Positions 10,830 through 20,093 are shown, counted from the first letter of the stretch. The stretch: DNA of 32,760 nucleotides from Desulfobulbus sp. (GCA_009778955.1 WRFD01000005.1:1-32760); one strand, 5' to 3'. Program-made: numbers and translations. Notes: generated by a model not told the origin, from the sequence alone.

Positions 10830-11890
10830 TGCGGCGGGACCTTGGAACTCAGTTCAGGGGGCCACTGGTTGTTGCGGTCTATTTTGACCCAGGCGACTCC
10901 CGGCAGGCCGGTTTTGACATACTTCAGGTGCTGTCGCAGCAGGTCGCGATTGATCTGCGCCCGCACACGGAACATCAGCTTTTGCCGTTCGCTCTCGGTC
11001 TCCACGGTCTTAGGCGTGAATTGGGCGGTGCTGGAGACGAAGGAGATGGCGGCGGGAATGACGAACTGCGGCGCGGCATCCAGAATGATACGCGCCTCGC
11101 TGCCGATGGCCAGTTGTCCCGCCACCTGTTCCGGTAGGAAAAAGGTCATGTAGACATCCGACAAGTCCACCAAATTGAGCACCTTACCGCCGGCTCCCAG
11201 CACTTCTCCCGCCTGGACCACCCGGTATTGCACGCGGCCATCGCGCGGCGCCAGCAGTTCGCTGTCGGCAATGTCGGCCTCCACCCTGGCCACCGTGGCT
11301 ATGGCCGCTTCCACAGCCGATTTGGCGCCCACCACCTGGGCCTCTGCCGCCACGATGGCCGCTTGCAGCGAGGCCACCTGAGCGCGTGCCGCCGTCACCG
11401 CGGCTTGAGCGCTGGCAAAGCGCGCGCGGTCATCGTCCAATTCCTGCACCGACGAGGCCCCCTCCCGCGCCAAGGTTTCGGAACGCGCCAGTCGCCGGCG
11501 GGCCGCATCCAACTCGCTTTCACGCTGGGCCACCACGGCCTTACCTGCGGCCATGTCACTGCGTCGCATGGCAACCTGGGCCTCGGCGGCGGCCACCACG
11601 TTCACCGCCTGCCGCTGCTGGGCCTTAGCTTCCTCGCGCTGGGCTTGCAGCACCTGAATCTGCATGCGGGCCAAGGGTTGGCCAACGGTCACGAAGTCGC
11701 CCTCGCTGACCAATATCTCCTCCACCCGTCCGGCGAGCTTGGTGGCTACATCCACCTCGGTGGCCTCGATGCGCCCATTGCCGCTGGCAAACCCCTGGCC
11801 CGGCCCTTGGGAGTGGGTGGCCTGCCAGCCATACCAGCCAACTGCGGCGACAAGGATGAGGATGAGAGCGGGAAGGAATAGTTTGTTCAT
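10826..11890 (-). CDS. HlyD-family periplasmic adaptor (YhiI-like)
   Basis: 354 aa. N-terminal [41 protein letters not shown] lipoyl-like half, long Ala/Gln/Arg-rich coiled coil, [43 protein letters not shown]. Confidence 0.92.
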   Translation of the reverse strand: MNKLFLPALILILVAAVGWYGWQATHSQGPGQGFASGNGRIEATEVDVATKLAGRVEEILVSEGDFVTVGQPLARMQIQVLQAQREEAKAQQRQAVNVVAAAEAQVAMRRSDMAAGKAVVAQRESELDAARRRLARSETLAREGASSVQELDDDRARFASAQAAVTAARAQVASLQAAIVAAEAQVVGAKSAVEAAIATVARVEADIADSELLAPRDGRVQYRVVQAGEVLGAGGKVLNLVDLSDVYMTFFLPEQVAGQLAIGSEARIILDAAPQFVIPAAISFVSSTAQFTPKTVETESERQKLMFRVRAQINRDLLRQHLKYVKTGLPGVAWVKIDRNNQWPPELSSKVPPQ

Positions 11891-13350
11891 GGTGATGCGT
11901 TCTCACTCTGTTCTTTGGTGATGCGCGAGCCACCGCCGAGCGCGGCATACAGACCTACACGGCTCGCCAACAGGGCATGCCGGGTCTGGACCAGCAATTG
12001 CTGGACAGCCAGTTGGTCGCGCTCGGCATCCAACACTTCTAGAAAGGCCGCAGCGCCGTTGTCGTAGCGCAGCCGAGCCAAGCGGGCGCGCTCATCCTGT
12101 GCCGCCTGGGTGGCGCGCAGGGTGCGCACCTGATCTTCCAAGGCGCGGCGGGTGGACAAGGCATCCAAAACGTCGCGAAAAGCCTGTTGAATACTCTGCT
12201 CATACTGCGCCACGGCCTGATCGCGCCGGACTTCGTTCAGTTCCAGATTGGCACGGCGCAGACCGCTGTCGAAGATGGGCAGCGAAATGTTTGGCGCATA
12301 GTTCCAGGCGCGGCTGCCGCTGGCGAACAATCCATCGAGCTGGCTGCTGGCCGTTCCAAAGGCGCCGGTCAACGTCACCTGCGGGAAGAAGGCTGCCCGG
12401 GCCGCCCCGATATTGGCGTTGGCCGCTTTCAGGCGGTGTTCGGCGGCGATGATGTCGGGCCGGTTTTCCAGCAGGTCGGCAGGCAGGCCGGGCATGAGTT
12501 CGCGCAGCAGTTCCTGATCGTCGGAACGCTTTGCCGCTGCTGACAACCGAGGCGCCGTGCCGAGCAAGAGCTCCAGTGCATGCCCCTGCGTGGCCTGTTG
12601 TTGCTCCAGTTGCGACAACAGGGTGCAGGCTTGCTGCCACAACACTTCGACTTGCGTCAGGTCCAGCTTGGAGGTCGCTCCCACTTCCACCCGCCGACGG
12701 AAGATGCGCAATGACTCAGCACGACTGTCAACGGTTTGCCGGGCCAGGGTGATGCGCTCGTCCAATTCGCGCAGCCCCAGCCAGGTTTGTGCGACCTGGG
12801 CGATCAGGCTCAATGTCACGGCGCAATGCGCTTCCTCGCTCGCCAGGTAGCTTTCCAACGCTGCATCCTTGAGGCTGCGGATACGGCCCCATAAATCGAT
12901 TTCCCAACTCGCCAGCCCAAGATCAGCTTGGTACTGGCTGCTGACCATGGCCCGTCCCAGTGGGCTGAGATCGCCGGGCAGGCGGGCGCGGCTGGCGCCG
13001 GCGCTCACACCGACCGTGGGCAGCAGGGCCGAGCGCTCAATCTGGTAGACCGCGCGCGCTTCCTCGATACGCAGGGCGGCCAGACGCAGGTCGCGGTTGT
13101 TTTGCAGCGCCTGGTCGATCAGGTCCCGCAACTGGGAATCGGTAAAGTAGTCGCGCCAGCCCAACTCGGCCGCCCGGGCGGTTGGCATGGCGACGGATGG
13201 GCCAGATGGCAAAGCAGCCTCGGTGGCTTCGGAATAAGCGGCCGGAACCGGCAGGCCGGGGCGCTCGTAGTGTGGCGCCATGGAGGTGCATGCCCCCATG
13301 GTCATCAACATGACCGCGAAAAATACCACCTGACCCGTGGTTTTTTGCAT
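11887..13350 (-). CDS. RND-type efflux outer membrane lipoprotein (NodT family)
   Basis: 487 aa with lipobox-like MGACTSM, then WRDYFTDSQLRDLIDQALQNNRDLRLAALRIEEARAVYQIERSALLPTV and RPDIIAAEHRLKAANANIGAARAAFFPQVTLTGAFG. Confidence 0.93.
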   Translation of the reverse strand: MQKTTGQVVFFAVMLMTMGACTSMAPHYERPGLPVPAAYSEATEAALPSGPSVAMPTARAAELGWRDYFTDSQLRDLIDQALQNNRDLRLAALRIEEARAVYQIERSALLPTVGVSAGASRARLPGDLSPLGRAMVSSQYQADLGLASWEIDLWGRIRSLKDAALESYLASEEAHCAVTLSLIAQVAQTWLGLRELDERITLARQTVDSRAESLRIFRRRVEVGATSKLDLTQVEVLWQQACTLLSQLEQQQATQGHALELLLGTAPRLSAAAKRSDDQELLRELMPGLPADLLENRPDIIAAEHRLKAANANIGAARAAFFPQVTLTGAFGTASSQLDGLFASGSRAWNYAPNISLPIFDSGLRRANLELNEVRRDQAVAQYEQSIQQAFRDVLDALSTRRALEDQVRTLRATQAAQDERARLARLRYDNGAAAFLEVLDAERDQLAVQQLLVQTRHALLASRVGLYAALGGGSRITKEQSENASP

Positions 13351-13846
13351 ATCTGCGCCTCAGTTCAACCCTTACCGCCTCACAAGGGGCGACAAGAGCT
13401 TCTTTCTTCCCACACGACAAAGGCTAACCACTGTCAAAACAGGAGACCATGGGTAGAGACGACAACAATGACGGCGACTATGAGCAGGGCGACTCCCAGG
13501 TGTTGGCTGCCGCTGAAGGCATCCTTCCGTTCGCCATTTTTCCGTTGGTGCCATTATGCCCAACAACGATTCTGATTGGTAGCGGATTTCCCATCTACCC
13601 TGGCACAAATCCCCGGCAACCGCCTTTGGCGCAAACGGCCTCGCCTCGCCAGCCATTGCCATCCTACCCGCTGATACAAGGGATGGCCAACGGAACAACT
13701 CCCACAAAGTGACCTTTTCACGGTTGGTGTCGATTGCTGGTTGCCAGGTGCGCACCGTTCGTGATAAGTAAAATTTTTGACCTCCTGAACCGATCTTTTT
13801 CCGGGCATCACCGCTCATTCTCGCACAGCATTTTTCGTTGCATCCC

Positions 13847-15208
13847 ATGACCACCGCAAAAAAAAACGCGCTCTTCGGTTTGTTCGCCTCAGTCCAGTTG
13901 GCCTTGTTTCTGCTCTTCCTCCTGGCCAGCACCTCAATCATCGGCACCATTGTTCCCCAGAACAATCCCTTTGACTTCTATGTCGAACGATACGGTTTCA
14001 AGACAGCCCGATTCTTTCAACTTCTCGACATTCCGGACATGTACAATTCCTGGTGGTTTCTCGGGCTGCTGACGCTGTTCGCGATCAACCTGATCGTCTG
14101 CAGCATCGAACGCATTCCCCTGGTGATCCGGCTGATCCGCCGGGACGTGCTGGCCGTCACCCCCGAGCAACTGACCAAGTTTCCGCTGAACAGCGAACAA
14201 CATCTTGCCGAGGAGGCGCCGGCGGCTGCCGAACGGGTAAGGGTGCTCTTGAAAAAACACGGCTGGCGCGCCCAGGAAAAATCGACGGATTCGGGCTGGA
14301 TGTTTGGCGCGGAAAAAGGCAAATGGAGCCGATTCGGTCTCTACGTGGTCCACAGTTCCATCCTGGTCATCTTGGCCGGAGCCCTGCTCGGTTCATCGGC
14401 GGTGGCGCACAAGGTCTTCCGCGATCCGCTGTTTGCCTTCAAAGGATCGGTCATGCTGCCGGAAGGGGAACAAACCGATCATGTGTACGCCCGTAAGGGA
14501 GGCGAACGCCTTGATCTCGGTTTTGCCTTGCACTGCGACGACTTCGCCATCGAATATTACGATAACGGCATGCCGAAGACCTACCGTTCCAAGGTCACGG
14601 TGCTCGAGCGCGGCGCGCCGGTGCAGACCACCGAGATCGAAGTTAACAAGCCGCTGACCTACAAGGGGATCACCTTCTACCAGTCGAGCTATCAGCCCTA
14701 CCAGGACTATCAGGCGATCTTGAAGAAAAAGGATGGAAGCGCCGAAACCGCCGCCCGCATCACTGTGGCCAATCAGATTGACTGGCCCGAGGGCGGCGCC
14801 AGCTACGGCATCATCAACCGAGAACGCCAGGGCGAGGTGACGCGCCAGTTGAAAATCTGGTTCACCGACGGCCAGGGCGAACCATCCGTCTTCTGGATGC
14901 ATGCCGACCAAGAAGCCGCCATTGAGCGACCTTCCGGCACCTATCTCCTGACCATCCGGCAACGCTACGCCACTGGTCTGCAGGCGACCAAAGATCCGGG
15001 CGTCGATCTGGTGTACGGGGGCTGCCTGCTCATGCTGGCAGGCCTGTACATCGCCTTCTTCCTCTCACATCGAAGAATTTATGTACTTGTCCAACCGGAA
15101 GAAAGAGGTTGCCGTCTTCTTTTTGCTGGCGACGCCAACAAAAACAGGGTAGGCTTCGAGAAACATTTTCTTCAATTAATCAGTAAGTTAGATAACGAGA
15201 TCAAATAA
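13847..15208 (+). CDS. resB: Cytochrome c biogenesis protein ResB (System II)
   Basis: SVQLALFLLFLLASTSIIGTIVPQNNP...YNSWWFLGLLTLFAINLIVCSIERIP; GLYVVHSSILVILAGALLGS; GITFYQSSYQP. These are typical ResB segments. ATG at 13847 rather than TTG at 13838. Confidence 0.92.
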   Translation: MTTAKKNALFGLFASVQLALFLLFLLASTSIIGTIVPQNNPFDFYVERYGFKTARFFQLLDIPDMYNSWWFLGLLTLFAINLIVCSIERIPLVIRLIRRDVLAVTPEQLTKFPLNSEQHLAEEAPAAAERVRVLLKKHGWRAQEKSTDSGWMFGAEKGKWSRFGLYVVHSSILVILAGALLGSSAVAHKVFRDPLFAFKGSVMLPEGEQTDHVYARKGGERLDLGFALHCDDFAIEYYDNGMPKTYRSKVTVLERGAPVQTTEIEVNKPLTYKGITFYQSSYQPYQDYQAILKKKDGSAETAARITVANQIDWPEGGASYGIINRERQGEVTRQLKIWFTDGQGEPSVFWMHADQEAAIERPSGTYLLTIRQRYATGLQATKDPGVDLVYGGCLLMLAGLYIAFFLSHRRIYVLVQPEERGCRLLFAGDANKNRVGFEKHFLQLISKLDNEIK

Positions 15209-15250
15209 ATCCCTCCTCTGACAACCTCCCGTCCCCCACGGAAAGCGCCT

Positions 15251-16105
15251 ATGGACAGCTCGCAACTTTTCGGCATAGCCATGATCGCCTATCTTCTGGC
15301 CACTGCTTTTTACCTCGGCCTTTTTCTCTTCAAAATTGAACGATTCGGCTTGATCGGCATGCTGCTGGCATTGGCCGGCATCTGCGCCCAGACCGCGGCC
15401 ATCGGCTTGCGCTGGTACGAGTCGTATCGAATGGGGGTCGGGCATGCCCCTTTGACCAACATGTACGAATCGCTGGTTTTCTTCGCCTGGTGCACCGCCT
15501 GCTTCTACCTGGCGCTGGAATATCGCTTCAAGACGCGGATCATGGGGGCCTTCGTCATGCCCTGCGTGGCCATAGCCATGGCTTACGCCTCGTTCGCCGA
15601 TCGGATGGACTCCAAGATCAACCCCCTTATTCCCGCCCTGCAGTCGAATTGGCTGATCGCCCATGTGGCGACCTGCTTCATCGGCTACGCCGCCTTTGCC
15701 GTGGCCGGCGCCTTGGGGCTGATGTACCTCCTCAAGCAAAGGGCGGAAAACAAGCCGCAACAAAACAATCGAAGCCTGACCGCTGCCTTGCCGCCGCTGC
15801 CGGTGCTCGACGACCTGACCTACAAAACCATTGTCTTTGGCTTCATGTGGCTTTCGGCCGGGATCATCACCGGGGCGATCTGGGCCAACGAAGCCTGGGG
15901 CACCTACTGGAGCTGGGACCCCAAGGAAACGTGGTCGATCATCACCTGGTTTCTCTACGCCCTGACCCTGCATGCCCGCTTCACCAGAGAATGGCGGGGC
16001 CGGCGGATCGCCTGGCTGGCGATGCTCGGGTTTGTCGCGGTCTTTTTCACCTACTTCGGGGTGAACTTTCTCCTGTCGGGACTCCACAGTTACGGCTCGG
16101 CTTAA
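15251..16105 (+). CDS. ccsA: Cytochrome c biogenesis protein CcsA/CcsB (ResC-like heme handling protein)
   Basis: Multi-TM protein with the WWD-type motif WANEAWGTYWSWDPKETWSIITW. Directly follows resB. Confidence 0.93.
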   Translation: MDSSQLFGIAMIAYLLATAFYLGLFLFKIERFGLIGMLLALAGICAQTAAIGLRWYESYRMGVGHAPLTNMYESLVFFAWCTACFYLALEYRFKTRIMGAFVMPCVAIAMAYASFADRMDSKINPLIPALQSNWLIAHVATCFIGYAAFAVAGALGLMYLLKQRAENKPQQNNRSLTAALPPLPVLDDLTYKTIVFGFMWLSAGIITGAIWANEAWGTYWSWDPKETWSIITWFLYALTLHARFTREWRGRRIAWLAMLGFVAVFFTYFGVNFLLSGLHSYGSA

Positions 16106-16139
16106 TGAAGGAGGCGGCAAGAGAATTTTCCGCCCCGCC

Positions 16140-16168
16140 TTGACAATCCTTCAGCCGCCGCCTATAAC
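16140..16168 (+). promoter_or_regulatory. sigma70-type promoter for the tetraheme cytochrome gene
   Basis: TTGACA (16140-16145), 17-nt spacer, TATAAC (16163-16168), upstream of the AAAGGAG ribosome-binding site and ATG 16238. Confidence 0.65.
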
Positions 16169-16237
16169 GTGCACAGGGTATACAAATTTTCATTCCAGAG
16201 CCTGAACGAACCGCCCCAAACTTAAAGGAGATTGGTC

Positions 16238-16642
16238 ATGAAAAAAACGCTGATATGCGGCGTTTTTATGGTGATTTGCAGCATCCCCTATTCCATATCC
16301 ACGGGCAATGCCGCCACCGGTACGGACAAGGGTGCACCGGATCTTGTTCTGAAATCGACCATCGATAAGGCAAAACCGGAAAAACCGGCCTATTTTCCGC
16401 ATGCCGCCCATCAGGCCCGACTAGAATGCAAGAACTGCCATCACGGCAAGACTGCGGAGGGAAAACGACTTTCCTACACCGAGGGGCAGAAAATTGAAAA
16501 ATGTGAATCCTGCCACAACAGCAAGGCAGGGATGCACGAAAAACTGGCTTCCTTCAAAAACGCCGCCCACACCCTCTGTCAGGGCTGTCACCGCAAGAAC
16601 AACCCCGACCTCGTCAAGTGCGTTGTCTGTCACAAAAAATAG
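16238..16642 (+). CDS. Periplasmic tetraheme c-type cytochrome (class III / c3-like)
   Basis: Signal peptide, then FPHAAHQARLECKNCHH...CESCH...AAHTLCQGCH...CVVCH: four CXXCH motifs plus c3-like spare His residues. Confidence 0.9.
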   Translation: MKKTLICGVFMVICSIPYSISTGNAATGTDKGAPDLVLKSTIDKAKPEKPAYFPHAAHQARLECKNCHHGKTAEGKRLSYTEGQKIEKCESCHNSKAGMHEKLASFKNAAHTLCQGCHRKNNPDLVKCVVCHKK

Positions 16643-16680
16643 CTGACGATAGACAAACAAAATCTTTAAGCGCAAATAAA

Positions 16681-16711
16681 AAAGCTGTCCCTACGGGGAC
16701 AGCTTTTTTTT
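16681..16711 (+). terminator. Rho-independent terminator (probably bidirectional)
   Basis: AAAGCTGTCCC-TACG-GGGACAGCTTT followed by a T-run. A-run on the left side also gives a T-tract for the convergent glyS transcript. Confidence 0.9.
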
Positions 16712-16760
16712 ATCGCTCCCATCAAGGAGGCAGGCGCAGTTGCAGCGCGAAGGCGGGGGG

Positions 16761-18842
16761 CTACTCTTTTTCCACGTGCATCCGTGAGATGTCGCCCACC
16801 CTGAGGATCAACTCGCCCAGGGCGGTCAGCAAATTCAGGCGGTTCTGGCGGACAGAGGCATTCTCGGCCATGACCATGACGGCATCGAAGAAGCGGTCCA
16901 CCGGATTCTTGATTTCCAGCATCGCCAACAGCGCCGGCTGATAGGCGCGTTGCTCGAGCAGCGGCAGGGCCTTGCTTCGCACCGCCACCAAGGCGGCGAA
17001 CAGCTCCTTTTCGGCCGGCTCGGTCAAGAGCGCCTCATCAATCTCGCTCGTGCGGTGGTCCTTGATGATATTGCGGATTCGCTTGAAGGAACCAGCCAAT
17101 ACCCCAAAGCTCTCCTGGCTGCGGATCTGATTGAGCGCTTCGATCCTTTGCAGGCAGTCGACCGGATCGTCAAAACCGACCGAGGTGGCCGCTTCCACCA
17201 ACTCCTGCGGCAGGCCGGAGGCGATCTGCTCGTTTTCAAAGCGCAGGCGGATAAAGTGGACCACTCCGTTCACCACCTCGGGGTTCTGCTCGATCATCCC
17301 GGCATAACCGGCCAAAGCAGCGGTGGCAACGGCTTCCAGCGAAAGGGAAATGTGCAGGCCGCGCAAAAGGCTGATCAACCCGATTGCCTGCCTTCTGAGA
17401 CCAAAGGCATCCTTGTTGCCCGTGGGTTTTTCACCGATGGCAAAGCATCCGACCAGGGTATCCAGGCGGTCGGCAATTCCGACCAGGGCTCCCAGCAGGG
17501 ATTGCGGCACTTCGCCGCCAGCCCGGATTGGCAGGTAATGCTCCTCGATGGCCTGGGCGACCACCGGTTTTTCCCCGTCATGGAGCCCGTACACCCGGCC
17601 CATGATTCCTTGGAGCGAAGGAAATTCCCCCACCATGGTGGTGAGCAGATCGGCCTTGGCCAGGTTAGCGGCACGAATGGCATCGTCGCGCAGCTCAGGG
17701 GCGATCTGATCGGCCAGCAACCCGGCAAGCGCGGCCAGCCGCTTGCTTTTGGCCTGCATGGTCCCCAATTTGTTCTGGAAGACGATGCCGTGCAATTCCT
17801 GGCAACGGTCGGCCAAGGGGCGCTTTCGATCTTCATTGAAGAAAAACAGGCCGTCCTCAAGCCGGGCGCGCAGAACCCGCTCGTGCCCGCTGGCGGCCAG
17901 GGCCTGATCCGCGATCCGAGTGTTGTTCACCGCCACGAACAGGGGCTGCAGCCTGCTGTCCGGCCCGATGACCGGGAAATATTTCTGATGCTCGCGCATC
18001 GAGGTCACCAGGGCCTCTTGCGGCAATTGCAGGAATTTGCGGTCAAAGTTGCCGCAGATAGCACATGGGTATTCGACCAGGTTGGTCACCGTGTCGAGCA
18101 GGCCTTCGTGCAGAACCGGCAACGCTCCCTCTGCGCCCGCCCTTTCGCTCACCGCCCGCCGGACCTCCTCCACCACCTTGGCCCGACGCTCCGCGGGATC
18201 CACGATGACAAAGCGGCTGGCCAGCGCGGTCAGGTAGGAATCGATGCTGGTGACCTCGACTTCCTCCGGGGCCATGAACCGGTGCCCCCGGGTGGTTTTG
18301 CCGCTAGTCAGTCCTTCAAAGGCCATGGGCACCACTGTGCCGTCGTACAGAGCCACCAGCCATTGGATGGGCCGGGCAAAGGTCAGGCTGTAGCCGGCCC
18401 AGCGCATCGATTTCGGGAACACCAGCTCACGGACGAGGGATTCCAGCAGGGCGGGCAACAGCACCGTTGTTTCCTGCCCTTTGACATCTTCCATTGCCAT
18501 CAGGTATTCGCCCTTGGGGGTCGTGACCACCTGCAACTGTCCTGGCTCCAAACCGCGTGACCGGGCAAAACCTTCCGCAGCCTTGGTCAGGTTGCCGTTG
18601 GCGTCGAATCCGGCTTTTTTCGAGGGGCCGATATGTTCCTGACGCCGGTCCGCCTGACGCGACTGTAGGCCTGTGATGGCCAGCACCAGGCGCCTGGGGG
18701 TGCCGAAGCTGCGGATCGACTCGAAGGCGAGTTCCAGGCCGTTCAGCTTCCCGGCCGCCTCGGCGGCCAACACCTCCAAGGCTGGATGGATGTACCCAGC
18801 CGGAATTTCTTCTGTCCCGATTTCAAAAAGAAGTTCACTCAT
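16761..18842 (-). CDS. glyS: Glycine-tRNA ligase beta subunit
   Basis: MSELLFEIGTEEIPAGYIHPALEVL ... PKSMRWAGYSLTFARPIQWLVALYDG ... NLVEYPCAICGNFDRKFLQLPQEALVTSMREHQKYFPV. ATG at 18842 rather than the extended ORF start at 18914. Confidence 0.96.
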   Translation of the reverse strand: MSELLFEIGTEEIPAGYIHPALEVLAAEAAGKLNGLELAFESIRSFGTPRRLVLAITGLQSRQADRRQEHIGPSKKAGFDANGNLTKAAEGFARSRGLEPGQLQVVTTPKGEYLMAMEDVKGQETTVLLPALLESLVRELVFPKSMRWAGYSLTFARPIQWLVALYDGTVVPMAFEGLTSGKTTRGHRFMAPEEVEVTSIDSYLTALASRFVIVDPAERRAKVVEEVRRAVSERAGAEGALPVLHEGLLDTVTNLVEYPCAICGNFDRKFLQLPQEALVTSMREHQKYFPVIGPDSRLQPLFVAVNNTRIADQALAASGHERVLRARLEDGLFFFNEDRKRPLADRCQELHGIVFQNKLGTMQAKSKRLAALAGLLADQIAPELRDDAIRAANLAKADLLTTMVGEFPSLQGIMGRVYGLHDGEKPVVAQAIEEHYLPIRAGGEVPQSLLGALVGIADRLDTLVGCFAIGEKPTGNKDAFGLRRQAIGLISLLRGLHISLSLEAVATAALAGYAGMIEQNPEVVNGVVHFIRLRFENEQIASGLPQELVEAATSVGFDDPVDCLQRIEALNQIRSQESFGVLAGSFKRIRNIIKDHRTSEIDEALLTEPAEKELFAALVAVRSKALPLLEQRAYQPALLAMLEIKNPVDRFFDAVMVMAENASVRQNRLNLLTALGELILRVGDISRMHVEKE

Positions 18843-18847
18843 CGCGG

Positions 18848-19651
18848 TCAACTCTTGATGGTTTGTTGAACATGAGAAAGGCAAACGGCGTCCAGAGCAC
18901 CGTCGGAATACCACGCTCCTTCAAGGGCATCCGCCCGGTCCGGCACGGTCCCGGGCCACTCGGAAGAAGCAAACGTTGAATACCCGCTGGATATGTTTTT
19001 CACAACAACTTTGTACCAATGAAACGAGCCGGTTGCCCGTAGGGCATCGCTGAGGCGGCAACAGAGGGACTCCACGGTTTCCGATTGTGCCGTCCGGGGA
19101 GCGGTCTCCTGACGGATCAGGGCGATCAGGTCCTCAATCCAGAGAAAATGCTTCATGCGGACAGCCGCCGTAACGCCGCCCCAGATTCCTCCGAGAACAG
19201 GCGCCTGTCCCAAATTGCTGCGGATAGACAGCGCGACCGGAACGTCGACCTCGATCACGAGGTCGAAAGCCTGAGCCAGGGTTCCGTGCAAGCGGCAATC
19301 GTACCGCGCCATTCCGGGCTCCTGTTCCTCCGATCCGGTCGCGAGAAAAAAGGGAAACTCGATCTCCAGATGGGCCGACTCGGCCTCCAGACGCCGCTTC
19401 ATTTCCTCGAGTATGAGGTGGCAGGTCTTGATGTTGAATTGGCCGTGGAACCGATTGAGAATCTCGACAAACCGGCTCATGTGGGTGCCCTTGAACCGGT
19501 GCGGCAGATTGACGTACATGTTGACCCGTGCCAGGGTCTGCTGGGTCGTGCTTGCCCGGTCAAGAACGATGATCGGATAGGAAATCGATTTGACGCCCAC
19601 CTTGCGGATGTTGATCCGTCTGGAATCGTGGAGGTTTTGGATGTCCTTCAT
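18848..19651 (-). CDS. FolE2/MptA-family (GTP cyclohydrolase IB-like) protein, active-site residues apparently not conserved
   Basis: MKDIQNLHDSRRINIRKVGVKSISYPIIVLDRA...VNMYVNLPHRFKGTHMSRFVEILN is the FolE2 N-terminal signature. WIEDLI is retained downstream. The expected LCPCS...HNQR segment is absent (see findings). Confidence 0.8.
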   Translation of the reverse strand: MKDIQNLHDSRRINIRKVGVKSISYPIIVLDRASTTQQTLARVNMYVNLPHRFKGTHMSRFVEILNRFHGQFNIKTCHLILEEMKRRLEAESAHLEIEFPFFLATGSEEQEPGMARYDCRLHGTLAQAFDLVIEVDVPVALSIRSNLGQAPVLGGIWGGVTAAVRMKHFLWIEDLIALIRQETAPRTAQSETVESLCCRLSDALRATGSFHWYKVVVKNISSGYSTFASSEWPGTVPDRADALEGAWYSDGALDAVCLSHVQQTIKS

Positions 19652-19725
19652 GCAATGATGGGCGAGTTGGGCGGGGACGGCTGCATTCGGCCTGGCGGAA
19701 TTGCCGCCGCTGAATGCCGGCCGAT

Positions 19726-20082
19726 TCAGTCGATATATTTGCGGACCATGGCCTTGAGTTCGTCCATGTTGGCCGACTTGACCACATAGGCGTCAGAGGC
19801 CCAACTGCCGAAATCCTGCTTGTATTCCTGATAGGCGGAGTTGAGGATGATGGGCAGCGACGCCCGCTGTTCCTTCATCTGGCGCAGGACCTCGATGCCG
19901 TTCAGACCCGGCATGTTGATGTCCAAGAGCACCAGGTTCGGCGGGTTCTCCTTGAATTTCTGCAAGGCCTCGGCGCCGTCGCGGGCCGAATCCACGATGT
20001 AGCCCTCTTCCTCGAACTCCTCACGATAGAGCAGCTGGATGCTTTCCTCGTCGTCGACCAGTAAAATGCGTTTCTTTTCCAC
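19726..20082 (-). CDS. Single-domain response regulator (CheY-like receiver)
   Basis: VEKKRILLVDDEESIQLLY...NLVLLDINMPGLNGIEVLRQMKE...IILNSAYQEY...AYVVKSANMDELKAMVRKYI. GTG start at 20082 with GAGGAGG just upstream; longer in-frame start at 20169 less likely. Confidence 0.9.
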   Translation of the reverse strand: MEKKRILLVDDEESIQLLYREEFEEEGYIVDSARDGAEALQKFKENPPNLVLLDINMPGLNGIEVLRQMKEQRASLPIILNSAYQEYKQDFGSWASDAYVVKSANMDELKAMVRKYID

Positions 20083-20093
20083 GGTATCCTCCT

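Noticed and set aside
9930-11153. 407-aa plus-strand ORF antisense to the rbbA-like and hlyD-like genes
   Set aside because: Mirror ORF in GC-rich coding DNA; composition (His/Gln/Gly/Arg-rich, no recognisable domain) and full overlap with strongly supported minus-strand genes argue against coding.
13449-13712. 87-aa plus-strand ORF in the nodT-resB intergenic region (MGRDDNNDGDYEQGDSQVL...), and a hydrophobic minus-strand stretch HLGVALLIVAVIVVVSTHGLLF
   Set aside because: No recognisable family and no good start/RBS for the minus-strand stretch; could be remnant DNA but not supportable as a gene.
15188-16120. 310-aa minus-strand ORF antisense to ccsA
   Set aside because: Pro/Gly/Arg/Glu-rich shadow of a well-supported CcsA gene.
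16950-18560. 536-aa plus-strand ORF antisense to glyS
   Set aside because: Long but fully antisense to an unmistakable glyS; no domain signature, typical shadow-ORF composition.
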